Below, piece after piece: positions 54,717-63,415 of a stretch of DNA of 64,000 nt; the stretch's first letter is position 1; each line of letters begins with the position of its first letter. A program made the position numbers and the translations under genes. Source of the DNA: Parapedobacter composti (GTDB lineage: Bacteria; Bacteroidota; Bacteroidia; Sphingobacteriales; Sphingobacteriaceae). The notes beneath the pieces are model-generated. The model had not been told where the DNA came from, did not search any database, and saw nothing but the letters and a program-made list of their open reading frames with translations. The DNA is taken from positions 62,001-126,000 of the forward strand of contig NZ_FOLL01000002.1 of NCBI RefSeq assembly GCF_900112315.1, read 5' to 3'.

Positions 54717-55007
54717 ATGAGCAATGCTTATCCATCGAAAAAAAAGCAAGTACTTACTACCTGGTCGTGGTTGTTCCTGGCATTGGCCGTTCTTTCGACG
54801 CTCTCGTGGACGTTCATGGACGTCCATCCGGATATTGGTATTTCGTTGGCCGTCCTAGCGGCAGCCATCGCAGCCATCCTCGGTGGAATCGGTGTCGCTA
54901 CGAAACGAACGGTCAGCGTCGTGGTATGCGTCGTGCTGTCGGTACTGGTCATCGCCTTTCACGTGATCTTGATCATCGCGCTTCGCAACATGTGCGTAAT
55001 CTGCTAG
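54717..55007 (+). CDS. Small three-helix membrane protein
   Basis: A 96-residue membrane protein with a Lys-rich N terminus and helices at about 16-34, 41-60 and 67-90. It starts 11 bp after the barrel-like gene, so it is probably the third gene of the unit beginning at 53643. Family not recognised. Confidence 0.7.
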   Translation: MSNAYPSKKKQVLTTWSWLFLALAVLSTLSWTFMDVHPDIGISLAVLAAAIAAILGGIGVATKRTVSVVVCVVLSVLVIAFHVILIIALRNMCVIC

Positions 55008-55012
55008 CGCAG

Positions 55013-55603
55013 TTACTGCACGTACATATCCGGGGCCATTGTTTCGAGCTTGGTTTCCTTTGCTTTCAGCTGCTCATACCGTTCCAGACCACGCGCCGCC
55101 TGCTTTGCATGGTCAGACGCATCCAATGCCCCGGCTTGCACCCGGATTTCCTCACGTTTACTGATCCGCCTCAGCAACCGGTTTTTAAGTCTTTCGGCAT
55201 TCTTCTGCGTGGGATCATACGGAACCAGATCGACGCGGGCGCGGGTCAGCCCTGACGTGACCCGCGTGTTGACCAGGTATACCCGGCCCGCTTCCAGGTC
55301 TGCTTCGATAAAACTCATGTTTTCGGATTTACCCCAAAGGACGTGGCTGCCGGGATCGCATTCATAGACCAGGTAACTGCCCGGTCCGATTTTACCGAGG
55401 TATTGGCCGCCGTCGTAATACTGAAACTGGATAACCGGCGCTTCCAATGGCGGGCGCGTAAAAATCACCAATGCCTTATCCGGCGCTGGGGCGGGCAGCT
55501 CGAAAGCGACAGGTGTATCGTCTTCTTCACTATCCTGCGCGACCACGTGGCGCTGGAACAGCAGCAACACGGCAAATAGCGTGATAATAGCTATGCGATT
55601 CAT
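55013..55603 (-). CDS. DUF2846-like exported protein
   Basis: A 196-residue protein with a signal peptide (MNRIAIITLFAVLLLFQRHVVAQ, in two parts) from the ATG at 55603; the frame is open to 55726. The part KALVIFTRPP, LGKIGPGSYLVYECDPGSHVLWGKSEN and VYLVNTRV follows the DUF2846 pattern, a beta-sandwich domain of exported proteins. Second gene of the unit starting at 56249. Confidence 0.8.
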   Translation of the reverse strand: MNRIAIITLFAVLLLFQRHVVAQDSEEDDTPVAFELPAPAPDKALVIFTRPPLEAPVIQFQYYDGGQYLGKIGPGSYLVYECDPGSHVLWGKSENMSFIEADLEAGRVYLVNTRVTSGLTRARVDLVPYDPTQKNAERLKNRLLRRISKREEIRVQAGALDASDHAKQAARGLERYEQLKAKETKLETMAPDMYVQ

Positions 55604-55616
55604 GGTGTAATTATAA

Positions 55617-56249
55617 TTAGTTAAACAATCTACTGACCGGTCCCGCTTTTTGCATCCATTGGCTGACTTTGCCCTGCACGCCCGATTGCGCAGCGTGGGG
55701 TGCCACACGCTCAAAGGTGCCGCCATAGCTGCCCTTCACGGACTCGCCATTGTTCATCATCAGGTCGAATTCAATCTTATAGTTGTTTCCACTCCCGGCC
55801 ACTTTGACGGTGCCCCCTGAAATGAAGGCGATTTCATCAGCATCCTCACTGCTTATCCGCATGTTCAAGATAAGGTATCCGTCGTCGAAATAATGTTTGC
55901 CTGTTACATCTTCTGCCTCGTAGTCGGCGAAACTAAAAATGCCCTGCCGGAACGTTTGCTCACTTGCCGAGTACAGGTCTAAAAACAGGTGTACCGGTAC
56001 ATTGTCGTCGTCATCCTCGGCAAATTGAAACAAGTAAAATTCCTGGTTGTAATGCGACCCATCGAAACCGTAGTCGCTATAGCCAGCGTCGTTAAGGCGG
56101 TAGGTGTGCCCCTTATATACGAGGCTGTTGGTTGGGTTGATGTCCGGTTCAATTCCTTCATCGTCGTCTTTTGAACATCCGCCGACACCCAGCGCTGCCA
56201 CGATAAGGAGCAGCGTGATCTTGCGGCTTTGTTTCCATAGCTGTTGCAT
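55617..56249 (-). CDS. Lipoprotein of unknown function
   Basis: A 210-residue lipoprotein, lipobox ending at Cys25 (VGGC), then an acidic KDDDEG linker and a beta-rich domain with VYKGHTYRL and SVKGSYGGTFERV. This resembles Bacteroidota surface lipoproteins that follow the signal C-S-K-D-D-D-E (a surface-export signal); that role is inferred. First gene of a two-gene unit from the minus-strand arm of dyad promoter 9. Confidence 0.76.
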   Translation of the reverse strand: MQQLWKQSRKITLLLIVAALGVGGCSKDDDEGIEPDINPTNSLVYKGHTYRLNDAGYSDYGFDGSHYNQEFYLFQFAEDDDDNVPVHLFLDLYSASEQTFRQGIFSFADYEAEDVTGKHYFDDGYLILNMRISSEDADEIAFISGGTVKVAGSGNNYKIEFDLMMNNGESVKGSYGGTFERVAPHAAQSGVQGKVSQWMQKAGPVSRLFN

Positions 56250-56273
56250 GATTTTTCATTATTGGTACTACGA

Positions 56274-56351
56274 CAAAGGTCGTTACCTCGTTCAAATGAA
56301 AAAATCCCTGAAAACATGGATTTATCTGCCGAGCTTCGCCGCTTAATTTTG
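56274..56351. promoter_or_regulatory. Dyad promoter 9, divergent (for 56249 and 56358)
   Basis: Dyad 56302-56323 (AAATCCCTGAA, AACATGGATTT). Both -7 boxes are exactly 31 nt from the centre: GACCTTTG on the minus strand (56274-56281, one mismatch) and TAATTTTG on the plus strand (56344-56351, exact). Confidence 0.78.
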
Positions 56352-56357
56352 AAAACG

Positions 56358-58625
56358 ATGACAAGCAACTCCTCCTTACTTCCGTTAATCGGCCTGGCAG
56401 CTGTCCTATGGTCGTCATGCACCACAAAACGGCTGGCTACCGCTATAGAAATCCAACCCGCCACATTGGACTATATCGGCGATCGTTCCTGCGGTTGGCA
56501 GCGCATCCGTCAGGGCACGCGCTGGGGTTATATCCACACATCGTCAAAACGGTTCATCACACCTCGGTTTGATTGGGGAGACGATTTCCATGACGGCTTT
56601 GCCGTGGTGCAGCGCGGCGGCCGCGCCGGGTTCATTACGTCAACAGGGGTACGTTGGGGACGGCTCAAGTATCAACGGGCCGGCCATTTTTCCGATGGGG
56701 TAGCCCCGGTAAAAATCCGCGGTAAGTATGGCTACCTGGATGCAAGGCGGAAGTGGGTTGTCCGCCCCCGGTATGACTACGCGCTGCCGTTTCAGGAAGG
56801 CCGCGCCGTAGTGGCCGATGGGCTGCACTATGGTTTCATCGATCGCACAGGCAACCGGGTAACCCGGTTGGAATACGAGGATGCCACGCCATTCCGAAAT
56901 GGGCTGGCCAGGGTGCGGAAAAACGGACATTTCGGGCTGATCGATACCCATGGCGTGGAGGTGCTGCCATTGGTGTATACCGCCATTGAACCGCTTGCCG
57001 GAGGGGACTATCGCCTCACGGGAAAGGATGGCGTTGGACTGGCCGACGCAAACGGGCGGCTGCTGGTCAATGCGCGATACCGCCGGGTTCAGCTCCGGGA
57101 CGACGGGAATTATTCCATCGAGAACCATTCGGGAAAAGTGGGCCTATTCCATCTGAATCAGCGGCGGTTGATTTTACCCGTCGTCTTTGACGCCATTTAT
57201 GACGCCGGTGAAGGGATATACCTCTGCCACCAAAATAACAACCATTATGTATACGCAGACTCCACCGGCCACCTGTTATATGAACTGGCATTTGAAGATG
57301 CCGGCACATTCAGCGAAGGACTCGCAGCCGTTAAAAAAGATGGTAAATGGGGATACATCGACACCGCCGGCCGATTGGCGATTCCCTTCCAATTCGATGC
57401 CTTTGACAACCGGCATTATGCGCGGATGCGGTTCAGCAGCAACCGGGCCTGGGTACGGAAAGGCGGGATGACCGCGCTCATCGACCGGTCTGGGCATACC
57501 GTTGCCTTAACCGACTACCCATCTGCCCTTCCGTTTACTTGCAATCGCGCCTTGGTGGTGGATCAATCCGGTCGCATTGGCTACGTAGACACGTTGGGAG
57601 CGGTACGTATTCCGTTGATGTATACCGGCGGCAGCGCCTTCAATACGTATGGCATCGGCTGGGTAACGAAGTCCCCTTACGACATACCGTCCTACCACAC
57701 CATCAACACCGCGGGCGAAATCATCGACAGCCTGGGCTTTCAACCTCCCAAGATTTTTAATGCCCGATACTGGTATACCGACCGGCCGAAGCGGTCGCTG
57801 CTGGTCGACCGCCGCACAGGGAAGATCACGGATTATCCGTATGATAACATGTACCGATCATCGTATATGCCTGATGACCTGTTTCACGCCACCCGGGATC
57901 AACTGTCGGGACTGATCGACACTTCCATGGCCGTAGTGATCCCATTGCGTTACCGGACGGTCGAAACGTTTCACCACAACCGTGCCCGGGTAGTCAGCGA
58001 TACCGGCGAAGGGTTTGTGGACCGGCTCGGCCGCGAAATCCTGCCGTTGCATTACGAAAAGTTTTCCTATTTCCGTTATCCGGTCACCGTGGCCATACGC
58101 AATGGCCGGCGCGGCGTGCTGGACACCGCAGGGCGCGTCGTCATACCGCTCGACTACGATGCAGTGGACATCGACTATGCGAACAACCGCATCATCGCAA
58201 CCGACAGCCTCGGCGCGCGGATATTCGACCGGCATGGGTACCTGCTCCATGACCGGCAATACGACAGGGTATCTGCCTTCCATGCCAACCGCGCCACCGT
58301 ACGGAAAAACGGAAAAACCGGTGTTGTGGACTACCTCTTCCGGGAGCTGTGTCCACCCATCTACGACCGGATAGGCCCTTTTAAAGCCGATGGGATGGCC
58401 TGGGTGGTCAATGACGGAAAAATCGGATACCTGGATTCAGCCTATCAGGTTTGCATTCCCATCATCTACGATGACGGGGACATCTTTATCCACGGCATGG
58501 CCAAGGTCAAACTAAACGGCGAGGAGCTATTCGTCGACCGCGCGGGGAAACGGGTTTATCCGGATGAAGCGACTATCCAAGCCCGGGAAGCGGCCATCGC
58601 GGAAACCAAGGAAGATATGCGCTGA
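56358..58625 (+). CDS. Large WG-repeat lipoprotein, third copy
   Basis: A 755-residue lipoprotein. The ATG at 56358 starts the signal (Cys21, WSSC); the frame is open to 56244 but runs through the promoter. It has many WG repeats, for example TRWGYIHTSSKRFITPRFD, GKYGYLDARRKWVVRPRYD, GHFGLIDTHGVEVLPLVY, GKWGYIDTAGRLAIPFQFD and RRGVLDTAGRVVIPLDYD. It is the copy with the most regular repeats. The -7 box ends 6 bp before the ATG, so the mRNA should be leaderless or almost so. Confidence 0.9.
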   Translation: MTSNSSLLPLIGLAAVLWSSCTTKRLATAIEIQPATLDYIGDRSCGWQRIRQGTRWGYIHTSSKRFITPRFDWGDDFHDGFAVVQRGGRAGFITSTGVRWGRLKYQRAGHFSDGVAPVKIRGKYGYLDARRKWVVRPRYDYALPFQEGRAVVADGLHYGFIDRTGNRVTRLEYEDATPFRNGLARVRKNGHFGLIDTHGVEVLPLVYTAIEPLAGGDYRLTGKDGVGLADANGRLLVNARYRRVQLRDDGNYSIENHSGKVGLFHLNQRRLILPVVFDAIYDAGEGIYLCHQNNNHYVYADSTGHLLYELAFEDAGTFSEGLAAVKKDGKWGYIDTAGRLAIPFQFDAFDNRHYARMRFSSNRAWVRKGGMTALIDRSGHTVALTDYPSALPFTCNRALVVDQSGRIGYVDTLGAVRIPLMYTGGSAFNTYGIGWVTKSPYDIPSYHTINTAGEIIDSLGFQPPKIFNARYWYTDRPKRSLLVDRRTGKITDYPYDNMYRSSYMPDDLFHATRDQLSGLIDTSMAVVIPLRYRTVETFHHNRARVVSDTGEGFVDRLGREILPLHYEKFSYFRYPVTVAIRNGRRGVLDTAGRVVIPLDYDAVDIDYANNRIIATDSLGARIFDRHGYLLHDRQYDRVSAFHANRATVRKNGKTGVVDYLFRELCPPIYDRIGPFKADGMAWVVNDGKIGYLDSAYQVCIPIIYDDGDIFIHGMAKVKLNGEELFVDRAGKRVYPDEATIQAREAAIAETKEDMR

Positions 58626-58631
58626 TTGTCA

Positions 58632-58711
58632 TAAAAAAGCCCTGAAACGGGGAGGATCAGGGCTTTCAAACTAACCAATTATAAACCTAAATTATGAAAA
58701 GACAAATTTTA
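58632..58711 (-). ncRNA. Candidate small RNA B (shared core plus terminator hairpin)
   Basis: On the minus strand TATCTTTG (58717-58724) precedes a transcript of about 78 nt. It contains TAGGTTTATAATTGGTTAG (58671-58689), a 10-bp hairpin (58636-58645 with 58657-58666) with a loop containing CCTCCCC, and a TTTTTT tail. It would end antisense to nothing but the last bases of the WG gene. Same architecture as the locus at 9057. Confidence 0.55.
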
Positions 58712-58880
58712 TGGTACAAAGATACGGATTTAGAAAAAACGCATTGAATTGGCGGTGTTAAGAAATGTTAAAGTTTTCACGCAGCAAGAAGCATTTGCGA
58801 TTTAACGAATAGTTACTATATTAGTACAGAAAATAACCATTTATAATTTATAACTCTTCACATCAAAAATCTGTAAAAAC

Positions 58881-59213
58881 ATGGGAAAGTTTGTCATCAC
58901 AACACGCAAAAACGGTGAATTCCAATTCAACCTTAAGGCTGGTAATGGCGAGGTCATTCTGGCCAGCGAAGGCTATACCGCCAAGGCTTCCTGCCTTAAC
59001 GGAATTGAATCCGTGAAGAAAAATGCCGCTAATGATGCCCGCTATGAGCGGAAAGAAGCAAAAAATGGTAAGTTTTTCTTTAACCTGAAAGCAGGCAACG
59101 GGCAAGTTATCGGTTCAAGCGAAATGTATGAAAGTTCTGCCGGCCGCGACAAAGGAATCGAATCGGTAAAACGCAATGCCCCTGATGCCGTTGTAGACGA
59201 CCAAACAGCATAA
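58881..59213 (+). CDS. YegP-family (DUF1508) two-repeat protein
   Basis: A 110-residue cytoplasmic protein of two DUF1508 repeats: GKFVITTRKNGEFQFNLKAGNGEVI with GIESVKKNA, then NGKFFFNLKAGNGQVIGSSEMY with GIESVKRNA. This matches the UPF0339/YegP family. The function is unknown; members are small and highly expressed, some under stress. A clear terminator follows. Confidence 0.92.
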   Translation: MGKFVITTRKNGEFQFNLKAGNGEVILASEGYTAKASCLNGIESVKKNAANDARYERKEAKNGKFFFNLKAGNGQVIGSSEMYESSAGRDKGIESVKRNAPDAVVDDQTA

Positions 59214-59222
59214 ACCATCATA

Positions 59223-59261
59223 CGGATTGGGAGAAAAGGGTTTCTTCCAATCCGCTTTTTT
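59223..59261 (+). terminator. Intrinsic terminator of the YegP-type gene
   Basis: A 14-bp stem (59223-59236 with 59241-59254, one G-U pair) with a 4-nt loop is followed by CTTTTTTT. Confidence 0.85.
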
Positions 59262-59291
59262 TGCTAACTTGCGTGCCAAGTAATTACAGTC

Positions 59292-60362
59292 ATGAACGAG
59301 GCAGCAACAACAGCAATCCGGGTGGAGCACACGCAACAGCCACGGCTCCCGCAAGTCGATTTCAGCAACCTGAAATTCGGTCAGGTTCTATCTGACCATA
59401 TGCTTGTCGCCGACTATGTCGACGGGCATTGGGACACGGTGAGCATTGTGCCTTATGGGAACCTGTCATTGAGTCCCGCCACATCGGCCCTACATTACGG
59501 CCAAGCTATCTTTGAAGGTCTGAAAGCGTATAAATTCGCGGATGGAACCATCAGTGTCTTCCGGCCGGACAAGAACCTTGAGCGGTTCAACAAATCGGCA
59601 CTGCGGCTGGAAATGCCCGAAGTTCCCGAAGAGATTTTCATCGGCGGCCTGAAAGCGCTGCTGGATATCGACCGTGGCTGGGTGCCAGGCACCGTGGGTG
59701 CATCGTTGTATATCCGTCCGTTTATGTTCGGTACCGAAGCGGCATTGGGTGTACATCCTTCCGATTCGTATAAATTCATTATCATTACCGGCCCGGTAGG
59801 TGCCTACTATAACAAGCCGCTGCGGCTAAAGGTAGAAACCCATTTTACCCGTGCCGCCGAGGGTGGTGTGGGATTTTCCAAAAATGCGGGCAATTATGCG
59901 CTGTCGCTACATCCCACACGGCTGGCCCAGGAAGAAGGGTTCGATCAGTTGATGTGGACCGATGCCATTGAGCACAAATACGTTGAAGAAGCCGGTACGG
60001 CCAACCTCGTGTTCCGGGTAGGCGACACGATCATCACCCCTTCTTCTGACACCATATTGCACGGCATTACACGCCGTACCATCATCGAAATCGCCAAACA
60101 TTGGGGTTACCAAGCGGAGGAGCGCAAGGTATCCGTCAAGGAACTCATAGACGGCATTGAAAACGGCAGTGTGACGGAAGCCTTTGCCGCCGGTACGGCA
60201 GCGACGCTCACACCCATCTCGGAAATCGGTTACGAAGGCCAGATTTATAGACTGCCGGACCCGGCTCAACGGGAGTTCTCAAACCGGGTACTGCAATACC
60301 TCAATGATTTGCGTTACGGACGCATTGCGGACGAGTTCGGTTGGAATTTCATTGTAGGGTAG
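59292..60362 (+). CDS. ilvE: Branched-chain amino acid aminotransferase
   Basis: A 356-residue fold-type IV PLP enzyme that transfers amino groups between glutamate and the branched-chain keto acids. Landmarks: LHYGQAIFEGLKAYK, RPDKNLERFNKSALRL, the PLP lysine Lys197 in GFSKNAGNYA, EEAGTANLVF and GTAATLTPI near the end. This is the long BCAT type found in many bacteria and eukaryotes. It overlaps the convergent miaA gene by 14 bp. Confidence 0.95.
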   Translation: MNEAATTAIRVEHTQQPRLPQVDFSNLKFGQVLSDHMLVADYVDGHWDTVSIVPYGNLSLSPATSALHYGQAIFEGLKAYKFADGTISVFRPDKNLERFNKSALRLEMPEVPEEIFIGGLKALLDIDRGWVPGTVGASLYIRPFMFGTEAALGVHPSDSYKFIIITGPVGAYYNKPLRLKVETHFTRAAEGGVGFSKNAGNYALSLHPTRLAQEEGFDQLMWTDAIEHKYVEEAGTANLVFRVGDTIITPSSDTILHGITRRTIIEIAKHWGYQAEERKVSVKELIDGIENGSVTEAFAAGTAATLTPISEIGYEGQIYRLPDPAQREFSNRVLQYLNDLRYGRIADEFGWNFIVG

Positions 60363-61266
60363 CATCGATATGAGCGATGATGCGGCCGGTTTCTTCGGGC
60401 GCAAACCATACTGTCTCCTTATCTTTCCGGAACCAGGTCAGTTGCCGTTTGGCGTATTGACGGGTATGCTGCTTGATTTGCTCCACGGCCTGTTCGAGGG
60501 TCAACTTCCCGTCCAGGTAATCAAACAATTCCGTATAGCCCACCGTCTGCAATGGCGGCTTAGCACGGTGAGGGAGTAAGGCTTTCACTTCGTCCAGCAA
60601 TCCCGCCTCCATCATCGCGTCCACCCGTGTGTTGATGCGCTGGTGAAGTAGCCCCCTATCGGCATTCAGCCCGATTTTCAGTACGCTGAAGGATCGCGCA
60701 GCGAGTTGTTGCCGCCTGAAATGTGAAAACGGAGTCCCGGTGCTTTCATACACCTCAAGCGCCCGGATCACCCGTTGAGGATTCTGGATGTCTACTTCAC
60801 GGTAATAAACCGGATCCACCTTTTCCAGCCATTGCTGAAGATAAGGCAGTCCTTGATCTTTATAAATTGCATTAAGCCGGTCGCGCATGCCGGGCAGCGG
60901 CTTGGGCAGGTTGTCCAGCCCACGGCACACCGCGTCCACAAACAAGCCTGAGCCGCCCACCAACAACACCCGGTCGTGCCGGGTAAACAAGCTGTCGAGC
61001 AAGGCCAACGCATCCCGCTCGTAATCGCCCGCGGAGTAATCGTCCTCAATGCTATGCGAATCAATAAAAAAATGCGGTATAGCCGCCAATTCTTCAGCAG
61101 ACGGCTTGGCTGTTCCGATGGTCAGTTCCCGGTAAAACTGGCGGGAGTCGGCTGATAGGATAACGGTTTGGTAATGCTGAGCAATCCGGATACCCACAGC
61201 CGTCTTTCCGATGGCCGTAGGGCCTACGATGCAGACAAGCGTCTTCTTTCTCACGCGCTCAATCAA
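60349..61266 (-). CDS. miaA: tRNA dimethylallyltransferase
   Basis: A 305-residue enzyme that adds a dimethylallyl group to A37 of tRNAs reading UNN codons. Visible are the P-loop GPTAIGKT, the DSRQFYREL-TIGTAKP segment, YSAGDYERDA, VGGSGLFVDA and R-VIRALEVYESTG, all typical of MiaA. Its start overlaps the stop of the ORF-3-like gene by 4 bp, so the pair is translationally coupled. Confidence 0.95.
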   Translation of the reverse strand: MIERVRKKTLVCIVGPTAIGKTAVGIRIAQHYQTVILSADSRQFYRELTIGTAKPSAEELAAIPHFFIDSHSIEDDYSAGDYERDALALLDSLFTRHDRVLLVGGSGLFVDAVCRGLDNLPKPLPGMRDRLNAIYKDQGLPYLQQWLEKVDPVYYREVDIQNPQRVIRALEVYESTGTPFSHFRRQQLAARSFSVLKIGLNADRGLLHQRINTRVDAMMEAGLLDEVKALLPHRAKPPLQTVGYTELFDYLDGKLTLEQAVEQIKQHTRQYAKRQLTWFRKDKETVWFAPEETGRIIAHIDATLQ

Positions 61267-61847
61267 TATTCCTCTTCGTCCCGGCTGTTGTCGGCTTCTT
61301 CCCCTGCACCTTCCTGCTCCTCCCCATCGAGCATATCCAAATCTTCTTCCTCATTGATGCCGTATTCCGTCTCCTGCAAGAAATCATATTCATCGCCCTC
61401 CTTCTTCGCGGCCGATTCCGTCGGCACAATCGGTGTGCCCGGCAATTTCGGAACCTGGCCTACACTCTTAAACAACGCCGGATATTCCTTGCCCTCCTCT
61501 TCCTTCAAAATTTTGACGAGCTGCACATGGAAATCGAATGGGCGGTCAAAGTTATAGACGTAATAGAACTTCTGGTGCGGGTCGTCAATGAATTTGCTCA
61601 GCCGCGACTGTTCCATCAACGCCACGCCCCGTTCCAGCTTCTGCTTATCGGGCATGTAGGCAATTTCGTCCCCCTTTTTCCAGCGGTCATTGCTCACATA
61701 GAATGAAGACGGCACCTCAGGATTGTACCCTGTAGCCGCGTGCAATGCATTGTGCAAATCCAAAAACGTCTGCTTAGGCAAGACATCGATTTCACGGATC
61801 ACATCATCATAATCCTCGAACGAAATCCTGAACCGGTAGATAGCCAT
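61263..61847 (-). CDS. pRiA4b ORF-3-like protein
   Basis: A 194-residue cytoplasmic protein: YRFRISFEDYDDVIREIDVLPKQTFLDLHNALHAATGY (split at 61730-61840) is the N-terminal pattern of the PRiA4_ORF3 family, first described on a plasmid and in IS passenger genes but also a stable chromosomal gene in Bacteroidota. The tail is very acidic (E, D, G-rich). Genes of this family often sit by miaA-like genes in these genomes; the role is unknown. Confidence 0.82.
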   Translation of the reverse strand: MAIYRFRISFEDYDDVIREIDVLPKQTFLDLHNALHAATGYNPEVPSSFYVSNDRWKKGDEIAYMPDKQKLERGVALMEQSRLSKFIDDPHQKFYYVYNFDRPFDFHVQLVKILKEEEGKEYPALFKSVGQVPKLPGTPIVPTESAAKKEGDEYDFLQETEYGINEEEDLDMLDGEEQEGAGEEADNSRDEEEY

Positions 61848-61928
61848 GGCGCTCCTTTATGTTAACTTTACCTTACGTGAATTTTATGCGAATATCCTAA
61901 TTTATATACGAGATACGAAATACGGCGG

Positions 61929-63353
61929 TCAGTTTATGGGTGCCAGCCCCATTTCCTTTCCTTTTTCGAGCATATACCGGTAGGCCTCTTCCCGATTATT
62001 GGGGATATCGCCTTCCAATATTGCCTCTCGGATGGCATTTTTTATCGCCCCCACTTCCCTACCCGGTTTCAGTCGGAACGCAGCCATAATATCCTCTCCC
62101 GTAACGGGCGGTTGCCAGTTCCGGATTTGGTCGCGCTCCTCCACGTCTTTGAGTTTTTGTTTGACCAGCTCAAAATTCTGGCGGTATTTTTTCTTTTTAT
62201 ACTCGTTCTTGGTGGTCACATCAGCGTGGCAAAGCATCATCAGGCTATCGATATCGTCGCCCGCTTCAAACAGCAAGCGTCTCACCGCCGAATCGGTCAC
62301 CGTATCTTGCGCCAGCACGATGGGCCGCAGGTGCAGGAGCACGAGTTTCTGCACAAACTTCATCCTGTCGTTAAGCGGCAATTTCAGCTCTGCAAACAAC
62401 TTCGGCACCATCCTGGCCCCCTTATCTTCATGCCCGTGGAATGTCCAGCCATGCCGCTTATCGAAACGTTTCGTCGCCGGCTTGGCGATGTCGTGCATGA
62501 TGGCCGCCCAGCGGAGCCACAGATCGCCCCCGAGTTCGGCCACATTATCCAGTACTTCAAGGGTATGGTAAAAATTATCCTTATGCCCTTTGCCATCAAT
62601 CACGTCCACACCGTGGAGGTTGGCCATCGCCGGAAAAACAATATGCAGCAAACCCGTGTCAAACAAATACCTGAACCCGAAAGAAGGTTTCGCGGCCAAC
62701 ACGATTTTATTCAGTTCATCGATGATGCGTTCCTTGGAAATGATCCGTATGCGCTCACGATTATCTTTAATGGCGTTGATGGCGCGGATATCTATCTTAA
62801 AATTCAGTTGGGTAGCGAAGCGTACGGCCCGCATCATCCGCAGCGGGTCGTCCGAGAACGTTTCGCCCGGGCTCAACGGCGTACGGATGACGCGTTGGCG
62901 GATATCCTCCAACCCACCGAAAGGGTCGAGCAGCCTGCCGAAATCAGACTTATTCAGCGAAAGCGCCATCGCATTAATGGTAAAGTCGCGTCGGTTCTGG
63001 TCGTCTTCCAAACTGCCATCTTCTACGATAGGTTTCCGGGAATCCCTCCTGTACGATTCCCTGCGCGCCCCCACAAACTCCAGTTGCAGCTCCCCATGGT
63101 TCAGCATGGCGGTACCGAAGTTTTTATAAACCGCCACTTTGGTATCCAGGCGGTTTCCCACCCGCATCGCAAAATCGATACCACTTCCCACCACCACCAC
63201 ATCAATATCGTTCTTAAAATCGCGCCCCATGAGCCGGTCCCTCACATACCCGCCTACAACATAGCATTCCACCTGCGACTCCGCAGCGATATCGCTCAGC
63301 ACTGTAAATATCGGGTGTTGTAAAAACTCTCTCATGACGGTATCCGGCTTCAT
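61929..63353 (-). CDS. CCA tRNA nucleotidyltransferase / poly(A) polymerase family, with HD domain
   Basis: A 474-residue protein from the ATG at 63353 (63335 also possible). The N-terminal class II nucleotidyltransferase head has VVGGYVRDRLMGRDFKNDIDVVVVG, with the G-G-x-V-R-D and D-x-D motifs. The R-R-D-F-T-I-N-A motif and the HD-type segment WAAIMHDIAKPAT with GHEDKGARMV follow. It would add or repair the tRNA CCA end, which fits the absence of an encoded CCA in the tRNA here. Confidence 0.92.
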   Translation of the reverse strand: MKPDTVMREFLQHPIFTVLSDIAAESQVECYVVGGYVRDRLMGRDFKNDIDVVVVGSGIDFAMRVGNRLDTKVAVYKNFGTAMLNHGELQLEFVGARRESYRRDSRKPIVEDGSLEDDQNRRDFTINAMALSLNKSDFGRLLDPFGGLEDIRQRVIRTPLSPGETFSDDPLRMMRAVRFATQLNFKIDIRAINAIKDNRERIRIISKERIIDELNKIVLAAKPSFGFRYLFDTGLLHIVFPAMANLHGVDVIDGKGHKDNFYHTLEVLDNVAELGGDLWLRWAAIMHDIAKPATKRFDKRHGWTFHGHEDKGARMVPKLFAELKLPLNDRMKFVQKLVLLHLRPIVLAQDTVTDSAVRRLLFEAGDDIDSLMMLCHADVTTKNEYKKKKYRQNFELVKQKLKDVEERDQIRNWQPPVTGEDIMAAFRLKPGREVGAIKNAIREAILEGDIPNNREEAYRYMLEKGKEMGLAPIN

Positions 63354-63370
63354 TAGCGCATGGCGGCCGG

Positions 63371-63378
63371 CAAAAATA
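63371..63378 (-). promoter_or_regulatory. -7 box for the CCA nucleotidyltransferase gene
   Basis: TATTTTTG on the minus strand, an exact match, about 17 bp before the ATG at 63353. Confidence 0.4.
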
Positions 63379-63415
63379 CACATTCAGTTGATAATCGCCG
63401 CATGGGCTGACGGAA

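Noticed and set aside
29342..56323. Dyads as transcription terminators
   Set aside because: They lack a T-run on either side, most lie far from or between divergent starts, and the constant 31-nt distance to -7 boxes is not explained by termination.
58694..58747. Tiny plus-strand frame (17 codons) after the hairpin
   Set aside because: Too short and lying in the promoter part of the small RNA candidate; no support for translation.
62112..63323. Long open frame of 403 codons on the plus strand
   Set aside because: It is antisense to the well-supported CCA nucleotidyltransferase gene and has no recognisable domain; mirror frame only.
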